From assembly GCF_900496995.4 (NCBI RefSeq), contig NC_044014.1:25132234-25196233 (forward strand): a stretch of DNA of 64,000 bases, written 5' to 3'. A model generated the notes under the pieces. The model ran no database searches. It saw nothing but the letters and a program-made list of their open reading frames with translations, and was not told the DNA's origin. This DNA is from Aquila chrysaetos chrysaetos. Lineage: Eukaryota; Chordata; Aves; Accipitriformes; Accipitridae. The translations under genes and the position numbers were made by a program. Below, piece by piece: positions 50,061 through 61,835 of the stretch; position 1 is the first letter of the stretch, and every line of letters starts with the position of its first letter.

Positions 50061-50925
50061 CGCTTTCGGATGTGTAATTTTCTTTCCCTTCTTCGTAGAG
50101 TCTCTAAGTTGGTCTAGCTATGGCTACTAGATTAGCGTGCCCACCCCCAAGATGCAAGTAGGGAGAGAGCTGAAGCAAGGGTAGTGAGGTGGTTTGTTGG
50201 TTTTTCTTTTTTTTTTTTTTTTTGTTTCTTTTTTAAGCTTTAGTAGCTGTGTAAGTCTAAAGGTCAGTGGCACGTCCAATATATATTAACCGAGCATTTT
50301 TTTGAATGATACCAATTTCTCTGTTGCTATTTACACTACTGGAATACAATTTCAGTGTAGTTACTGCCATTTTTTTTTAAATTGCATGAGTACTTAGGTT
50401 TTTTTTATTATAGCCTGATCTAGCCTCTATTCTGAGATCTTAAAAATTGTTAGAAATCTCTATAGAACTCCTTGGCATTCCTTTAATTGCAGGGTGTGAG
50501 AGAGTTTTGAAATATCACCTCGAAGGAAAACTGTGATGTAATAATTCTGATAACATTAATACATTTTCTGTTCTTAGGATGAGGGTTTTTTTTTCCTTTT
50601 ACAGAAGAAGAAGAAAGCATGTTTGTGGCTCTTGAGTAACAGATTAATTAAACTTCTGGTTTTAGGGTGGCATGAAACAAAAATCAGGGTGGAGCTCCCA
50701 CTTGATTCAAGTAGATTCTGTGTTTTTTGAAATGAGGAATAAGATTATCTGATAGTTGCTTTCACAACAAACCTCTCCTTGTTAAATGGTACTTATATTT
50801 TAGTCACTTCTAGTTATTAGTTTTTAAGTGAAAGATACTTCAAAATAAGGTTGAAGAAAATTACTTCTGATTATAAGAATTTGCAAATTTAGGTAACTTG
50901 CCAATATTGGAGGACACAGCAATGA

Positions 50926-50952
50926 TTTTTTTTTTTTTTTGGGGGGGGGGGG
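50926..50952. repeat. T15-G12 homopolymer junction
   Basis: A run of T (50926-50940) passes directly into twelve G (50941-50952). Low-complexity sequence in the VDAC2 5' intron. Confidence 0.9.
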
Positions 50953-53118
50953 CCCTGTTTTCATATAATGAGCATTCTGATGGTGGCACTGGCTTATCAG
51001 GTATTTAGTATACCCCAAATTAACTCTTGCTTTCCCCCTTTGTCCTCATCTATCCCTGTTAGTATAGGATTAGAACAGCAGTGTGACAGTTGTACACTGT
51101 TTTAACTTTTTATCACAAAACTTGCATCTGTAGGCTGGAATGTCTGACAAATACTCATTGGTTTCCTTGCAGTGGGAAGGATGCTTAGTTAGGCCAGACA
51201 AAATGGCAACATCCTTTTTACTGTAGTAGTCCTTTGAATTTAGACACAGATACCAGTTTGTTAACTTCTCAGGACATTACTGCTTAGCATAAATCTGTTG
51301 TCTGTATTGGTTGTCTAGTCAGATTGGAAACATTGAAAACAAAAGTAAAAAGCTCATTTATTTATATTGTAAAAGCATGTCTGTGCTAAAGGCTAGTATA
51401 AAACTTTAAAACTAGAAATAGTTATTCTGAAGATGCTAGTTAGAAGTGAGACCTATTCATTAAAGGAAAAATACATAGCTAAACCTTCTCTAAATTATTT
51501 CAAACTGCTAAGAATTGTGCAGTTGCTGTACAGCAGAAATTTAGAGGGGAAAGCAGTTTCCCACACTTTCTTGTAATTTGGTCTACCACCTGCTGCTTTT
51601 TATTTAATAAATACTAAGAACCATTTAATATCTTATCACCAGGATTAGTATCTGTTCTGCTATATATTTGTTTTTTTCCTCAAGACTTATTTATTATGGA
51701 CTTGACTTGGGCTAAGCCTTTTTAAGCTTCAAGTGCACTAAGTAATTTTCAGGGCGGTTTTTTTTTTTAAGGGACAGATTACTTTAACTCTATGGAAAGA
51801 CAGACTTTATGTTCTTGAGCAAGCGATGGCTGTCTTGCTCTAGTGACCTGGTTCTAGAGTTTAGAACTCCTTACTAAAGAAGTTTTTTTTAACTTTTCTT
51901 TTTTAGTTAAACTATGAATATAAGTGTTTTTGTTCAGAGGAGGTTGAAGTTATCTTGTAGTTTAGGGAGGGTGAAGTAACGTACTCTGGAAAACTGCATT
52001 AGAAATTGTAGAAGGATAAGAAACAGTCTTGTGCCTTGCCATTGCTTGCTAAAATAGTGTGGGGGTTTTTTTTTTTAATAGTTGCAGTTCATACAGTTAG
52101 GCTGTATATGGCAGGTGTAATTAGGGTAGGTGTTGTTTTTTGTTTTTGTTTTTGTTTTTTTTAATGTGGATGCTATTCTGAAACAACAGTCTGTTTAGTG
52201 AAATGGTGCCCCAAAGGAAATTTTTTTGAATTGGGTGTTCTAGGAAAGTTTTCCCTTTATGTAGATAAGGCCATGAAAAGATAGAAATAAACTTTTTGGG
52301 GGGGGGGGGCGGGCAGTGGGGAAGCTTGCCTTGATCCTGTGTTACTGAATACACTTAGGATCTTGTGGAGATCTGCAGAAGATAAGCAATTCTATAGCCA
52401 GGTGTTGAAAATTTATATATTGGTTAAAAGTACTATATAAAAATGAAAGTAATCTTTTCTGCTTTCAGTTGAAAGTTAACATGTGAGGGTACTGCCCTTG
52501 TAGGTTTTGAGGTCCTGAAGATATTTTTCCATTTACTTAAAAAAAAAAATCCAAAAAAGCACCCATGCAAGAGCAAGACAAACAGTCGATTATGTTAATC
52601 TGACTTTCTCTGCAGAACAAATGTGACCAATCAGTTTGAAAAGATAAGAGAAGATTTTTGTTTGCTTTTGTTAACCTTTTTGTGGTGCTTATCTAGTTAG
52701 TTTCATTGTTGTTCCCCAACCCCCTCTCACAGCATGGGGGGAGTCATTAACTCTTTGAAATATACTGTGCTTTCTGTATTTTAAAACTTTAAAATACAGT
52801 GCCTCTGCAATAGTGGCCTTTTGCTGTTGAAATCATGGGAAAACAGACACTGAAGGAAGGTCCAGACAGAGTATCTTCACACAGAGGAGAAACATACAGG
52901 CCTGTGTGAGACCTTAGGCTGATATCTATCCATCGGGCCAGGGGGGCTGGCTCATAGCTAGTCTTGAATGACAGGTTCATTAACAGTGAGATTGCCAGAG
53001 GCTCCCCGTCTGAGAAAGGGACTTTTTAAAAGAGCTTTTCTCACTGACCCAGCACTCCTACTACTTGTTTGTTTTAAACTGGCAAGACAACAGCCAAACT
53101 TAAACTCTTGTACATTGC

Positions 53119-53142
53119 GGGGGGGAGGGGGGGGGGGGGGGG
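53119..53142. repeat. Poly-G tract G7-A-G16
   Basis: Seven G, one A, then sixteen G in the VDAC2 5' intron, about 0.6 kb before the first coding exon and on the sense strand of the pre-mRNA. Confidence 0.9.
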
Positions 53143-53728
53143 CAGGCGGAGGGACGGACTTAATCAGATTGCTCGTTAGTTAGTGGCTTAGACATTCCTT
53201 TTAAAATTGTATGTCTACCATTTAAAATATGGGGCAAATGGTGTTGCAAAACAGATACGCACTCTATTACATTTCGAAAATAAAACCTGGTAGGTCCTTT
53301 CAGGTAATTTTCATAAGCATCTGTCAAATTTGACTGTGGAACTTCAGGAAATAACTCTCTGCATTATAGTTTGTCAAATTTCCAGTTTCCTGGTTTTTGG
53401 TGGTAACTGCCAGCTCTGGAAATGTGAGCTATTACTTGATTTCTGGTAATTAAATAAGTATGGAGAAATTACTTGAAAAAATTGGGAACTGGGTGGTCTT
53501 GTAATTCTTCTCTACAAGCAGATTACCTAACCTGAGAAAACATTCAGTGTTCACAGTGACCATCACTGAAAATCTGTAGGTGTTTCACAGAATACTGTAA
53601 TTGTTTGAGCCATCTATTAACTGCCTTCATATATGAATCTACCTTGAAGAGTATCTTTGTAGCATTTTTTTGTGTGTGCGCAGTGGTAAAAGGTTCACTA
53701 TTAATTAGCCTGTTACCTTTCAGTTCCA

Positions 53729-56700
53729 ATGGCGATTCCTCCATCATATGTAGACCTTGGCAAATCTGCCAGAGATATCTTCAATAAAGGATATGGTAAG
53801 AATAGTACCTTTTATAAAACATGGTGTTTGTGGTGCAGCAATGAATTGCCTTTCTAAGCCTGCATGTAAAATTGAGTGCTCAAATGCCTGTGTTTTGGGG
53901 GAGGGGGGGAAGGTGTGTTGTTTTTATATCATTACTGTCAACTAACAGATCATTGGAGGCTTTTTTGAGCTGTTTTGATGTGAAGTCTGTTAAATACTAC
54001 TGCTTTAGCCAGATAAATGTCAGAGGTGTACAAGTATGCAAGAATGCAAGCATCAAGTGTGATTTAACTTGGGAGTACACCTTGTTCACCAATCTCTGTG
54101 CCACAACATTTGTTGATGTACAAAGGGATATATACCACTGCAACATTATAGCCTTTTTTGGATTAGAAAGAGGAATAGCTATTGGAATGAAGAATCCTTC
54201 AACATTTAAAAATGCTTTAATACCAAGCAGTTGCATAGTTAAATTCTGCTTTATTACAGTGCTGTTTCTTTCTGTTTTTTGGGAATGCATGTGGGGGCTT
54301 TTTTACCAAGCCTGTCACTCAGCTCTAAGGGTAACAATGTGAATTAACACTCCCATAAAATCTACTTATATTACACTTCCAATGGCTGTGTATTTCCCAG
54401 TGACTTCACTTTTACGATTTTTTTACTTTGAGATATTTCTTCTTGGTGCTGAGACACAAATATTACGCATTGGGATAGCTCTTCGAGTGGCATTGACTAC
54501 AAAGCTGATGCCATCTCACGAACAGAAAAGAATGCATTTTTTCTGTCACTAAATTTACTCTTGAAGTCATCGTTTGGTAGTTAAATGTACACTGTACAAC
54601 TGAGAGGCTACTCCCCACCTTCTGTGTGGTGATAGAACAGAACTCCTGGCTTATTCTGAAGTGGCCTCCTCTACCCACTGTGACATCTAAAATTTGAGTG
54701 TTACTGAAGTCAGCCTATGGTTGTTTTTCTATATGTATATATGTGGCACGATGCTGAGACTGCTTGGAAAACCAGCTTCTTCGAAAATGTGCATGGTCTT
54801 AGTTAAAGCCTACTGGTGTAACTTTGACTTCTGTTTGTTAAGGTTTTGGGTTGGTGAAACTGGATGTGAAAACAAAATCTGCAAGCGGAGTGGTGAGTTT
54901 AAATACCTTTCATTCATTATATTTATTTTCTGGGCATGTTCTGATATTTAATTAGAAAGGACACCTTCCAGATGCTCTTAAGTAGTTTATAGGTTATATG
55001 AATGATAAACTTTTGGTGTAAAATAATTTCAGAAGCCCCTAAAGATCTGACTTTATTCTGAATGTAACAGGGGTATCCCACTGCTTAGTAATCTTCATAA
55101 AATAAAAATGTTTATTAGTTGTCCCTCATGTTATGTCTGAAGGTGAACGAATAGCTGACACATTTTTTAAGTATTTTAATATATCAATCATAGGACACAG
55201 ATAGTATTTGTATTTGGTGGAGACTTCTGGCATCTTGATGCTTGTTTGAAGCAGTTGACATTGGATTAGCACATTGAATCTTTGGCTCCTCTTTAAAGGT
55301 ATTAAAGTGTTGCAGTAATGTTCCATGCAAGATGTCTTGGTCATGCAAGCAGTGCCTCCTGTAACTTCTATCTGTTTCTAGAGTAAACTTTGCAAGATAT
55401 AAAGGTAGTTTGGGTGGTTTTATTTTCCCCCGTAACTGGAAGCTTTTACAGTGTAACTGGCTGTTAGAAACAAGGTGCCTGGGTTATATGCTGTGTTTTT
55501 TCTAGAAGTCTATCCCAACTGAAGCGTAGTTTGCAAGAGCCCTATTGTAGATGTAGTTGTTCTTATTTTATCTTGTTTCTTTTGAGGACTACCAGTAATA
55601 CTGGTAAAACTCTGAAAAATCCAAGCCCTCATGTGAATCCTCTGTTATAAGCCGTCCTTCCCAGGAGGAAAAAGTGCTGGCATATATGTAATGTAGATGT
55701 TTTAAAGCAGAGATAAGAGATAATGTAATAATTTGCTGCTCCTGAAGCTATTACTACAATGGTTGCCGTCACAAGCTGAAGGTTTTTGGACTTCAGGTTG
55801 TGTAGTCCCTGTCACTTGCCAAGAAATAGACCTTACTACAGTTACGCAACTGTGTGGATGGTTTAGTGGTTCACTAACATAATACAAGTAAATGTCTTGG
55901 TCATGGTTAAATTTGATCAGCCACCATTAAAGAACAGTCTCGTGCCCTTGTGATGTACAGTAGGTCTTGGGCTCTGAGAATATGAATGCTTAAGGACTTG
56001 TGATTTCAAATCAGTGTTTACTTCTGGGGGAGGTGAGTGTGAGGAGTTGATTTGAAAATAATACTGAGCATGGAGGAAGTCAGAGATCAAAATTCTGATT
56101 TATATGTTTTTAAGAGTTGAAATAACAAACTTTTAAATCATAAGGGCAATAATATTTCAGTGAAAAGAGCTCCTTAACATATATTTGCAAACAAGACTTC
56201 CACTTCTACTAGGTATTGCCTTTAATTTCTGAATAGTGGTACACAGAAATTATTCATTCTGTTCTTTGTGAGAATCCAAATAGTGAGAGACATGGACTAC
56301 TTAGTTTAATAAGGAGGTGTGAGTGATATTGCAACTTTTAAATATTTTCAAGAATTCCAGGTAAGACTCTACCAGAAGCATAAAATCAGACTGTTACCTT
56401 AGCTTACAATTCCAACATGAATGTTCTTCCTGTGTGTCATTAAACCAAAGTGTCAGGGGAATTTTATATATGTCAGTAAAAACACAGGTGCCTATGGCTT
56501 GTGTGAAAGGCTGGTGCATTCATTGGATTGAGAACTCTCTTAAAAAGCAACGAAAAACCTCAAACCAAACAAGAAACTGAACTGTCATCCACCCCCAGTT
56601 TGAAAAATGATGGCATTCTATGGCATTTTACAGTTGTACATAATTTATCTTCGGAGATGGTTGACTGGAATGATGAAAATACATGTGATCCTTCAAGAAT

Positions 56701-59700
56701 TTTACTGGAATTGTGCTATGTACCTTATAGTGTGCTTGGCTCTTGGTTTGATTTTTAATTTGCTCATTAGGAGTATCAGACTCAACCTTATATTTCAAGA
56801 ACTTGTTTCTGCTTTTAAGGAGAATACTTACGGTAACTACTGTCTTGCTTCTGAGTTATGATGCAAACCTGTACGTTTTGTAATAGTGGCAGAAACATTG
56901 CAGTTGAGATGGGGAGAGGGCATAGATCGTCTAGTTCTTGTCCATGTTGTGTCCCCTTCTCCCACAAGTTGTCTAATATTGTTGAACTAGTTGCATAGAA
57001 TAACAAGATCCTAGTGTTTGCTGAATAAAAGTATTTTCTCTTTTGGCACTGTGTAATGCTTTCAGAATCACATGTATCTTCTGTATAACATGGACACTGT
57101 CCTTTTTAGGAATTCACAACATCTGGTTCGTCGAACACAGACACTGGAAAAGTGAATGGGAGCTTGGAGACCAAATACAAGTGGGCTGAGTATGGGCTGA
57201 CTTTCACAGAAAAATGGAACACAGATAACACTCTGGGAACAGAAATTGCAATTGAAGATCAGGTAATAGATTGGGAGAGTATTTATTTGTTTTATTTAAG
57301 TAGCAGGACTGAATTTATAGGTTTATCTTATCTTCTTCCCCTTCAATTAGATTGCCAAAGGCTTGAAGTTGACATTTGATACAACTTTCTCACCAAATAC
57401 AGGGTAAGAATTGTTAACCTTTTTACCTTGTTTAGGGCAGTGACAACACCCATGGTCAGTAAATGTTTATCTGGTCTGTTGTATTGACAGAGATGTTTGT
57501 ATGGTTTGCTGTTGATCCAAGTTAGCAAATCCCAATGCTAAAGGCTTCTTCTGCTCTTTAGCATCATATCTTATTCTACGGGGTTAGTACTGGGCATTTC
57601 ACAATGGCCCACTTCGCTTGTTTTCTGGGATAGAAATACTTGGAAGAATGCGGGAAGCATGGAAATGCCTCTGCATTCATCACAGAATGCCTGTTTGCAG
57701 TAGCCCTGTGCTCTTGTAATGGGCTGGCTGTGCTTTGGCCCAGTTTAGAGGATGCATGTAGGTGGCATTTAGATACATTGTGTAGAGTCATATGGCTCGA
57801 ATTTGGCAGTTCACTGAGGAAGATCAAGCCTTGTCTTAAGATAACTGTTTCTCTGTTTCAGAAAGAAAAGTGGTAAAATTAAGTCAGCTTATAAACGTGA
57901 ATGCCTAAACCTAGGTTGTGATGTTGACTTTGATTTTGCTGGGCCTGCAATCCATGGTTCGGCTGTCTTTGGTTATGAAGGCTGGCTTGCTGGTTATCAG
58001 ATGACTTTTGATAGTGCCAAATCCAAATTGACAAGAAATAACTTCTCTGTGGGTTACAAGACTGGAGACTTCCAACTGCACACTAATGTGTAAGTACTGA
58101 AAATTGTGTCCAGATTTACAGAAGCAGGCTTTCTCTACCTTTCCTTCTAGTCAGAATACAAATGCTTGAAATACCAAGAGGTGGTTGCAAGGCCATTAAG
58201 CGAAGTGGTTTTTTCAATAGGAAACTCTAAATAAATGATAAATGTTACTTTGTATCTCTTTTTCAAAGCAGTAAATACTGGTGGCTTGTTAGCACTTACA
58301 GCCTAATATATGCTACAGCTTACTAAATACTGAAGTACATGCAAATTGGAAGTGCAATAGTTCAGTTATGCAGAGCTGATCATAATGCTTTTTCCAGCTT
58401 TCCCATTACACTGAATTGTATCTGACTATAATTTAAAGGGCAGTAGATTGTTAGAGGTAGTAATTAGCATTGCACTGTTTAAGTAGGCCATTAGTAGTTT
58501 CTGGAGCAAGACTAGAGCTTTGCTTTTGGACTTTTTGAGTAGGTTCATCTTCTTGCCTCTCTGGGATGAAGAGCTCATGAAACACTTAGAGTATAACTGA
58601 ACAAATGTAAGACATCTTGTTTATGAATTTTCTTAACACTTGCTGCCTTCAGATCTTAAGTGTTCTTCAGAGCAAGCTGATCAAAACCTACTGAAGAACA
58701 TAGTGTTTTCAATACAAGTTAATAAAAATTGGCATTGTTCTAGTGCATTTAGTTAGGAAATTACTTATTTGATTTTTGAGGTAGAAGTTTGTCCCTTTTG
58801 GAGGGGGAGGGTGGTGATTGTGTCTGTCTGGGTTTGTGGAAGTTGAGGTGTATGGGAGGAAGCTACAAAACACTATGGTCTGGGCTGTAGGAATTGTGTT
58901 TCAGTTTACTAATATCAATCAATGTGACAGATTTTTGAAAAGGTCATCTAATTCTTTAGGAATATCATATGTATTCAATAATCCTAGAATTCAGAATGCC
59001 CGTTTTCTAACTATTAACATTTATCTGTTAGTTTTGTAAGGATGTGATCTGGGATTACATTCAAGTACTTAGCTCAACATTAGTGTGAGAATTAGCTGTA
59101 GCGTACTGAAATACCTTCCCCCCCCCCCCCCCCCCCATGAATTATTGCAGTTTAATTTTGCCCTGAAGCCTTTGTTCTTCTCCCCTTCTCCTGTCGAAAA
59201 ATGTGAAACAACTCAAACTTCTGGAATTCTCATTTCTATAAAAATTTGAAGTAGTTTTAAAAAAAAAAAAAAGTTGGGATTATGTAAATATAAGAAACTA
59301 ACTTTTTTCTTAATTTGTGTAGCAATGATGGTTCAGAATTTGGTGGGTCAATTTACCAGAAAGTGAGTGACAATCTCGAAACTGCTGTAAACCTGGCTTG
59401 GACAGCAGGTAGCAACAGCACTCGCTTTGGCATTGCGGCTAAATACAAGTTGGATTCCACTGCTTCTATCTCTGTAAGTATGGCTCTAACCAAAAGGGTG
59501 ATGCTAAGCACAGTGTATTTTCAGTTTCTGTGAATCTGTGTGTTATTAGTACAAAAGAAGGTAATAAGTCAGGAAGTCTTGTAGGAATTACTCTTACAAT
59601 CCAGGCAGTTAAAATTAAACCAGCATTTAAATTCTGTAATGTTGCATACAGCAACTGCATACAGTCCATTTTAGAATCTGACTGTCAAATGTTGTGCTAC

Positions 59701-61376
59701 TCTAGAGGACTTAATGTATTGACTTGAAAAAATTGAATAAAACCCTTCATGTCTAGTTCCATAAGTTTACAAAAATTTTTTTTTTTTAAACCAGTTTTTG
59801 GGGAGGTCTCTCACGTTCTTATGGTAAGAACTCTGGCAGTATGCAGAAAAGTTTTCTGTGTGTTATAAAGTTAGAATTGAAGCTGGATTGTTGGAATCGT
59901 CCTATAGAGGAAGTGATGCAAAGTGAGATAAATAATTTTGCACGTATTGTTTATGATGATACTGTGAAATGTTTGCTGCTTGACTGACTGGACCTGCAAG
60001 ATAGTAATTCTTTTGTAATAATATTAACATGGAGGATTCTTCTGAAGTGGCTTGTTTTGGGAGACTGTGGTGGTAAATCGCTGTGGCCTTCTGAAGAGGG
60101 AGCAGTGGGGAAGTTCACCTGCCAAACTACATTCCAGTAACAGTTCTCCCTGCCCTTACATTCTGTCTGCTTTTAAATATGTTACTACTTCAGCTGTAAG
60201 TTGGGGGGCTAGAGCATAGCTGGGAAGAGAGAATCCAGTAAGCACAGTTATTGAAGGAACAAGTAAAATTTGGTTCAGTTGATAATGGCAGAGTTGCCAT
60301 AGTTACTCTAGTTTCTGAATGGTGACAAAGAACTAATCAGTTACAACATTTCAATTGCTTTTGTCTTGGTTTTTTTTTTCAGGCAAAAGTGAACAATTCT
60401 AGTCTAGTTGGAGTGGGTTACACCCAGACCCTGAGGCCAGGTAAGGCTTATCACATGAATTATGTCACAGATGTATCTTCTATGCATCACAAAGAAAATG
60501 TTTGAGATCTATGCATTTATATCCATATATAGAACTATTTCCCTTCAGAATAATTTTGTCTTGAAGCCAAAGTAGGTGTTTTACAGTAGCTTATGTTGAA
60601 CATCAAACCTTTATCTAAACAAGACAAATTCCACTGTATCTAGTGGTGCATCATATTCCTCATTGATTTGCGTAGGATTGGACTGCATTGTGTTTGATAG
60701 CTTAGCTTTAGGCTGTGCAAAGCAGTCTTTTTTTTAGCTTTACTTTCTTGAGTCATATCTGACCTGAATGATAGCAGGTCTTGAAATAATGATTAATCAT
60801 CAAAAGGATGCACTTCCTGCTCTTCATATTTGGTAAAAAAACCTCTAGAATTTATCTTGTTCTGCTTAAATATGAAAATACCTGTTAATGCTATATTATC
60901 ATTGGTTAGTTCCTTCTTTGAAAACGAATAAAAATCATAGTTTCATTCCATCCCTTCCTTGGTACAAGTGTCTGTCTTTCTATGCATAACTTTCCTCCTT
61001 CTCTGCACACCTTAATGTAGAAAAGGAGAGCTCTTTTGTACTTACCAATTAGAGACTTTGTATATCTACTGTATAACATGGTATTTACAAAAAGCATCTA
61101 GCTTGATTCATATGACTACCTTTCAATAGATTTCATGGGTAAATAGATTTTTCTGTAGAAATCTTTAGAGGAAAGTAATGAAATGGAAAAAGAGCTGCAA
61201 CTGGGACTTGTAATGACAGAGGTTGAGTTGCATGAAAGCTACTCTGATTGTATGTTGTAAACATGCTGTTTAAAAATCTTACAGGTGTGAAGCTTACACT
61301 GTCTGCCCTGATAGATGGAAAGAGCATCAATGCTGGTGGCCATAAACTTGGTCTTGGCCTGGAATTGGAGGCTTAA
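53729..61376 (+). CDS. VDAC2: VDAC2, voltage-dependent anion channel 2
   Basis: The beta-barrel porin of the mitochondrial outer membrane, passing ATP, ADP and other metabolites; the mammalian isoform also binds BAK. Eight coding exons: 53729..53795, 54843..54892, 57110..57262, 57351..57403, 57862..58089, 59323..59473, 60383..60440, 61285..61376, all with GT/AG junctions. They join to 852 nt, 283 aa. The N-terminal pore helix [15 protein letters not shown] lies in exon 1. [10 protein letters not shown] in exon 3 contains Glu73, the membrane-facing glutamate known from VDAC1 and VDAC2. The eukaryotic porin signature region [19 protein letters not shown] is in exon 5, and the C-terminal strand ends GLELEA. 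Residues such as the IPPSY start and [11 protein letters not shown] fit VDAC2 rather than VDAC1 or VDAC3. It starts at the Met matching human Met12, so the mammalian 11-residue N-terminal extension is absent. Only two cysteines remain, both in exon 5. No lesion seen. Confidence 0.98.
53796..54842 (+). other. VDAC2: VDAC2 intron between coding exons 1 and 2
   Basis: Bounded by GTAAGA and TTAAG. It contains an unusually long sense-strand open frame (53872-54342; first ATG at 53884) of about 150 codons that resembles no known protein. Confidence 0.85.
54893..57109 (+). other. VDAC2: VDAC2 intron between coding exons 2 and 3
   Basis: A 2.2-kb AT-rich intron bounded by GTGAGT and CTTTTTAG. Short chance open frames only; no repeat or RNA gene recognised. 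Confidence 0.85.
58090..59322 (+). other. VDAC2: VDAC2 intron between coding exons 5 and 6
   Basis: A 1.2-kb intron bounded by GTAAGT and TTGTGTAG. It contains the C19 tract at 59118-59136 and an A-run near 59258-59271; otherwise nothing recognised. Confidence 0.85.
59118..59136. repeat. Poly-C tract (C19)
   Basis: Nineteen consecutive C about 190 bases upstream of VDAC2 coding exon 6. Confidence 0.9.
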
Positions 61377-61835
61377 AAAGGCGAAGAAAACTGTTGCAGA
61401 GAAGGGATATCAGAAGAATTTGGCCTTAAAATGTATTTCCAATGTGACCAGCAGGCTTTTTTTTCCAAGAAGGATGACCTAGAACAAGAGCTGTATTTGA
61501 AGTATTTAGACAGTTACTTGTTAGCTGGTTTCTAGTTAAATTGGTTACCCATCTAGTTAAAATTCTGCATTAGTGCAGTCACTTAAACATTATTTAAATG
61601 TATTTAACTGTTTAATGCGCTACCCACAAATAATGAAATAGACATTTATGAAAACTGTACAATTGTGTGCATGTTTGTTTTTATGTTCCTTTTAACATTC
61701 GATATTGCCATTGAATGAAAAATGGATCAGTGGATGTTTTGAAATGAGGTCAACAGTTTTGTTAAATCACCTGAAGTAGAAATACATTTGGTATCCCAAG
61801 ACAAATTATGAATAAAACAAGTACACACGCATACT
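61377..61835 (+). other. VDAC2: VDAC2 3' UTR
   Basis: Sequence from the stop codon to just past the first canonical poly(A) signal at 61811. No coding features. Later hexamers at 62335 and 63399 could extend it in some transcripts. Confidence 0.7.
61811..61816 (+). terminator. VDAC2: VDAC2 poly(A) signal
   Basis: AATAAA 435 bases after the stop codon, followed by sequence with TGTG elements. First canonical signal downstream and the likely main end of the transcript. Confidence 0.7.

Larger units (their letters stand above)
50061..53723 (+). other. VDAC2: VDAC2 5' intron region
   Basis: AT-rich sequence between the CpG island and the acceptor of the first coding exon (TTTCAG, AG at 53722-53723). 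It holds several homopolymers: T-run near 50208-50223, T15G12 at 50926-50952, G12 at 52298-52309, and G7-A-G16 at 53119-53142. No coding exon or RNA gene recognised. Confidence 0.6.

Noticed and set aside
48494-50130. Large plus-strand open frames (up to 326 codons) in the VDAC2 CpG island
   Set aside because: High GC removes stop codons. The translations are low-complexity Pro/Ala/Arg/Gly and overlap in several frames, and the true VDAC2 start is in the exon at 53,724.
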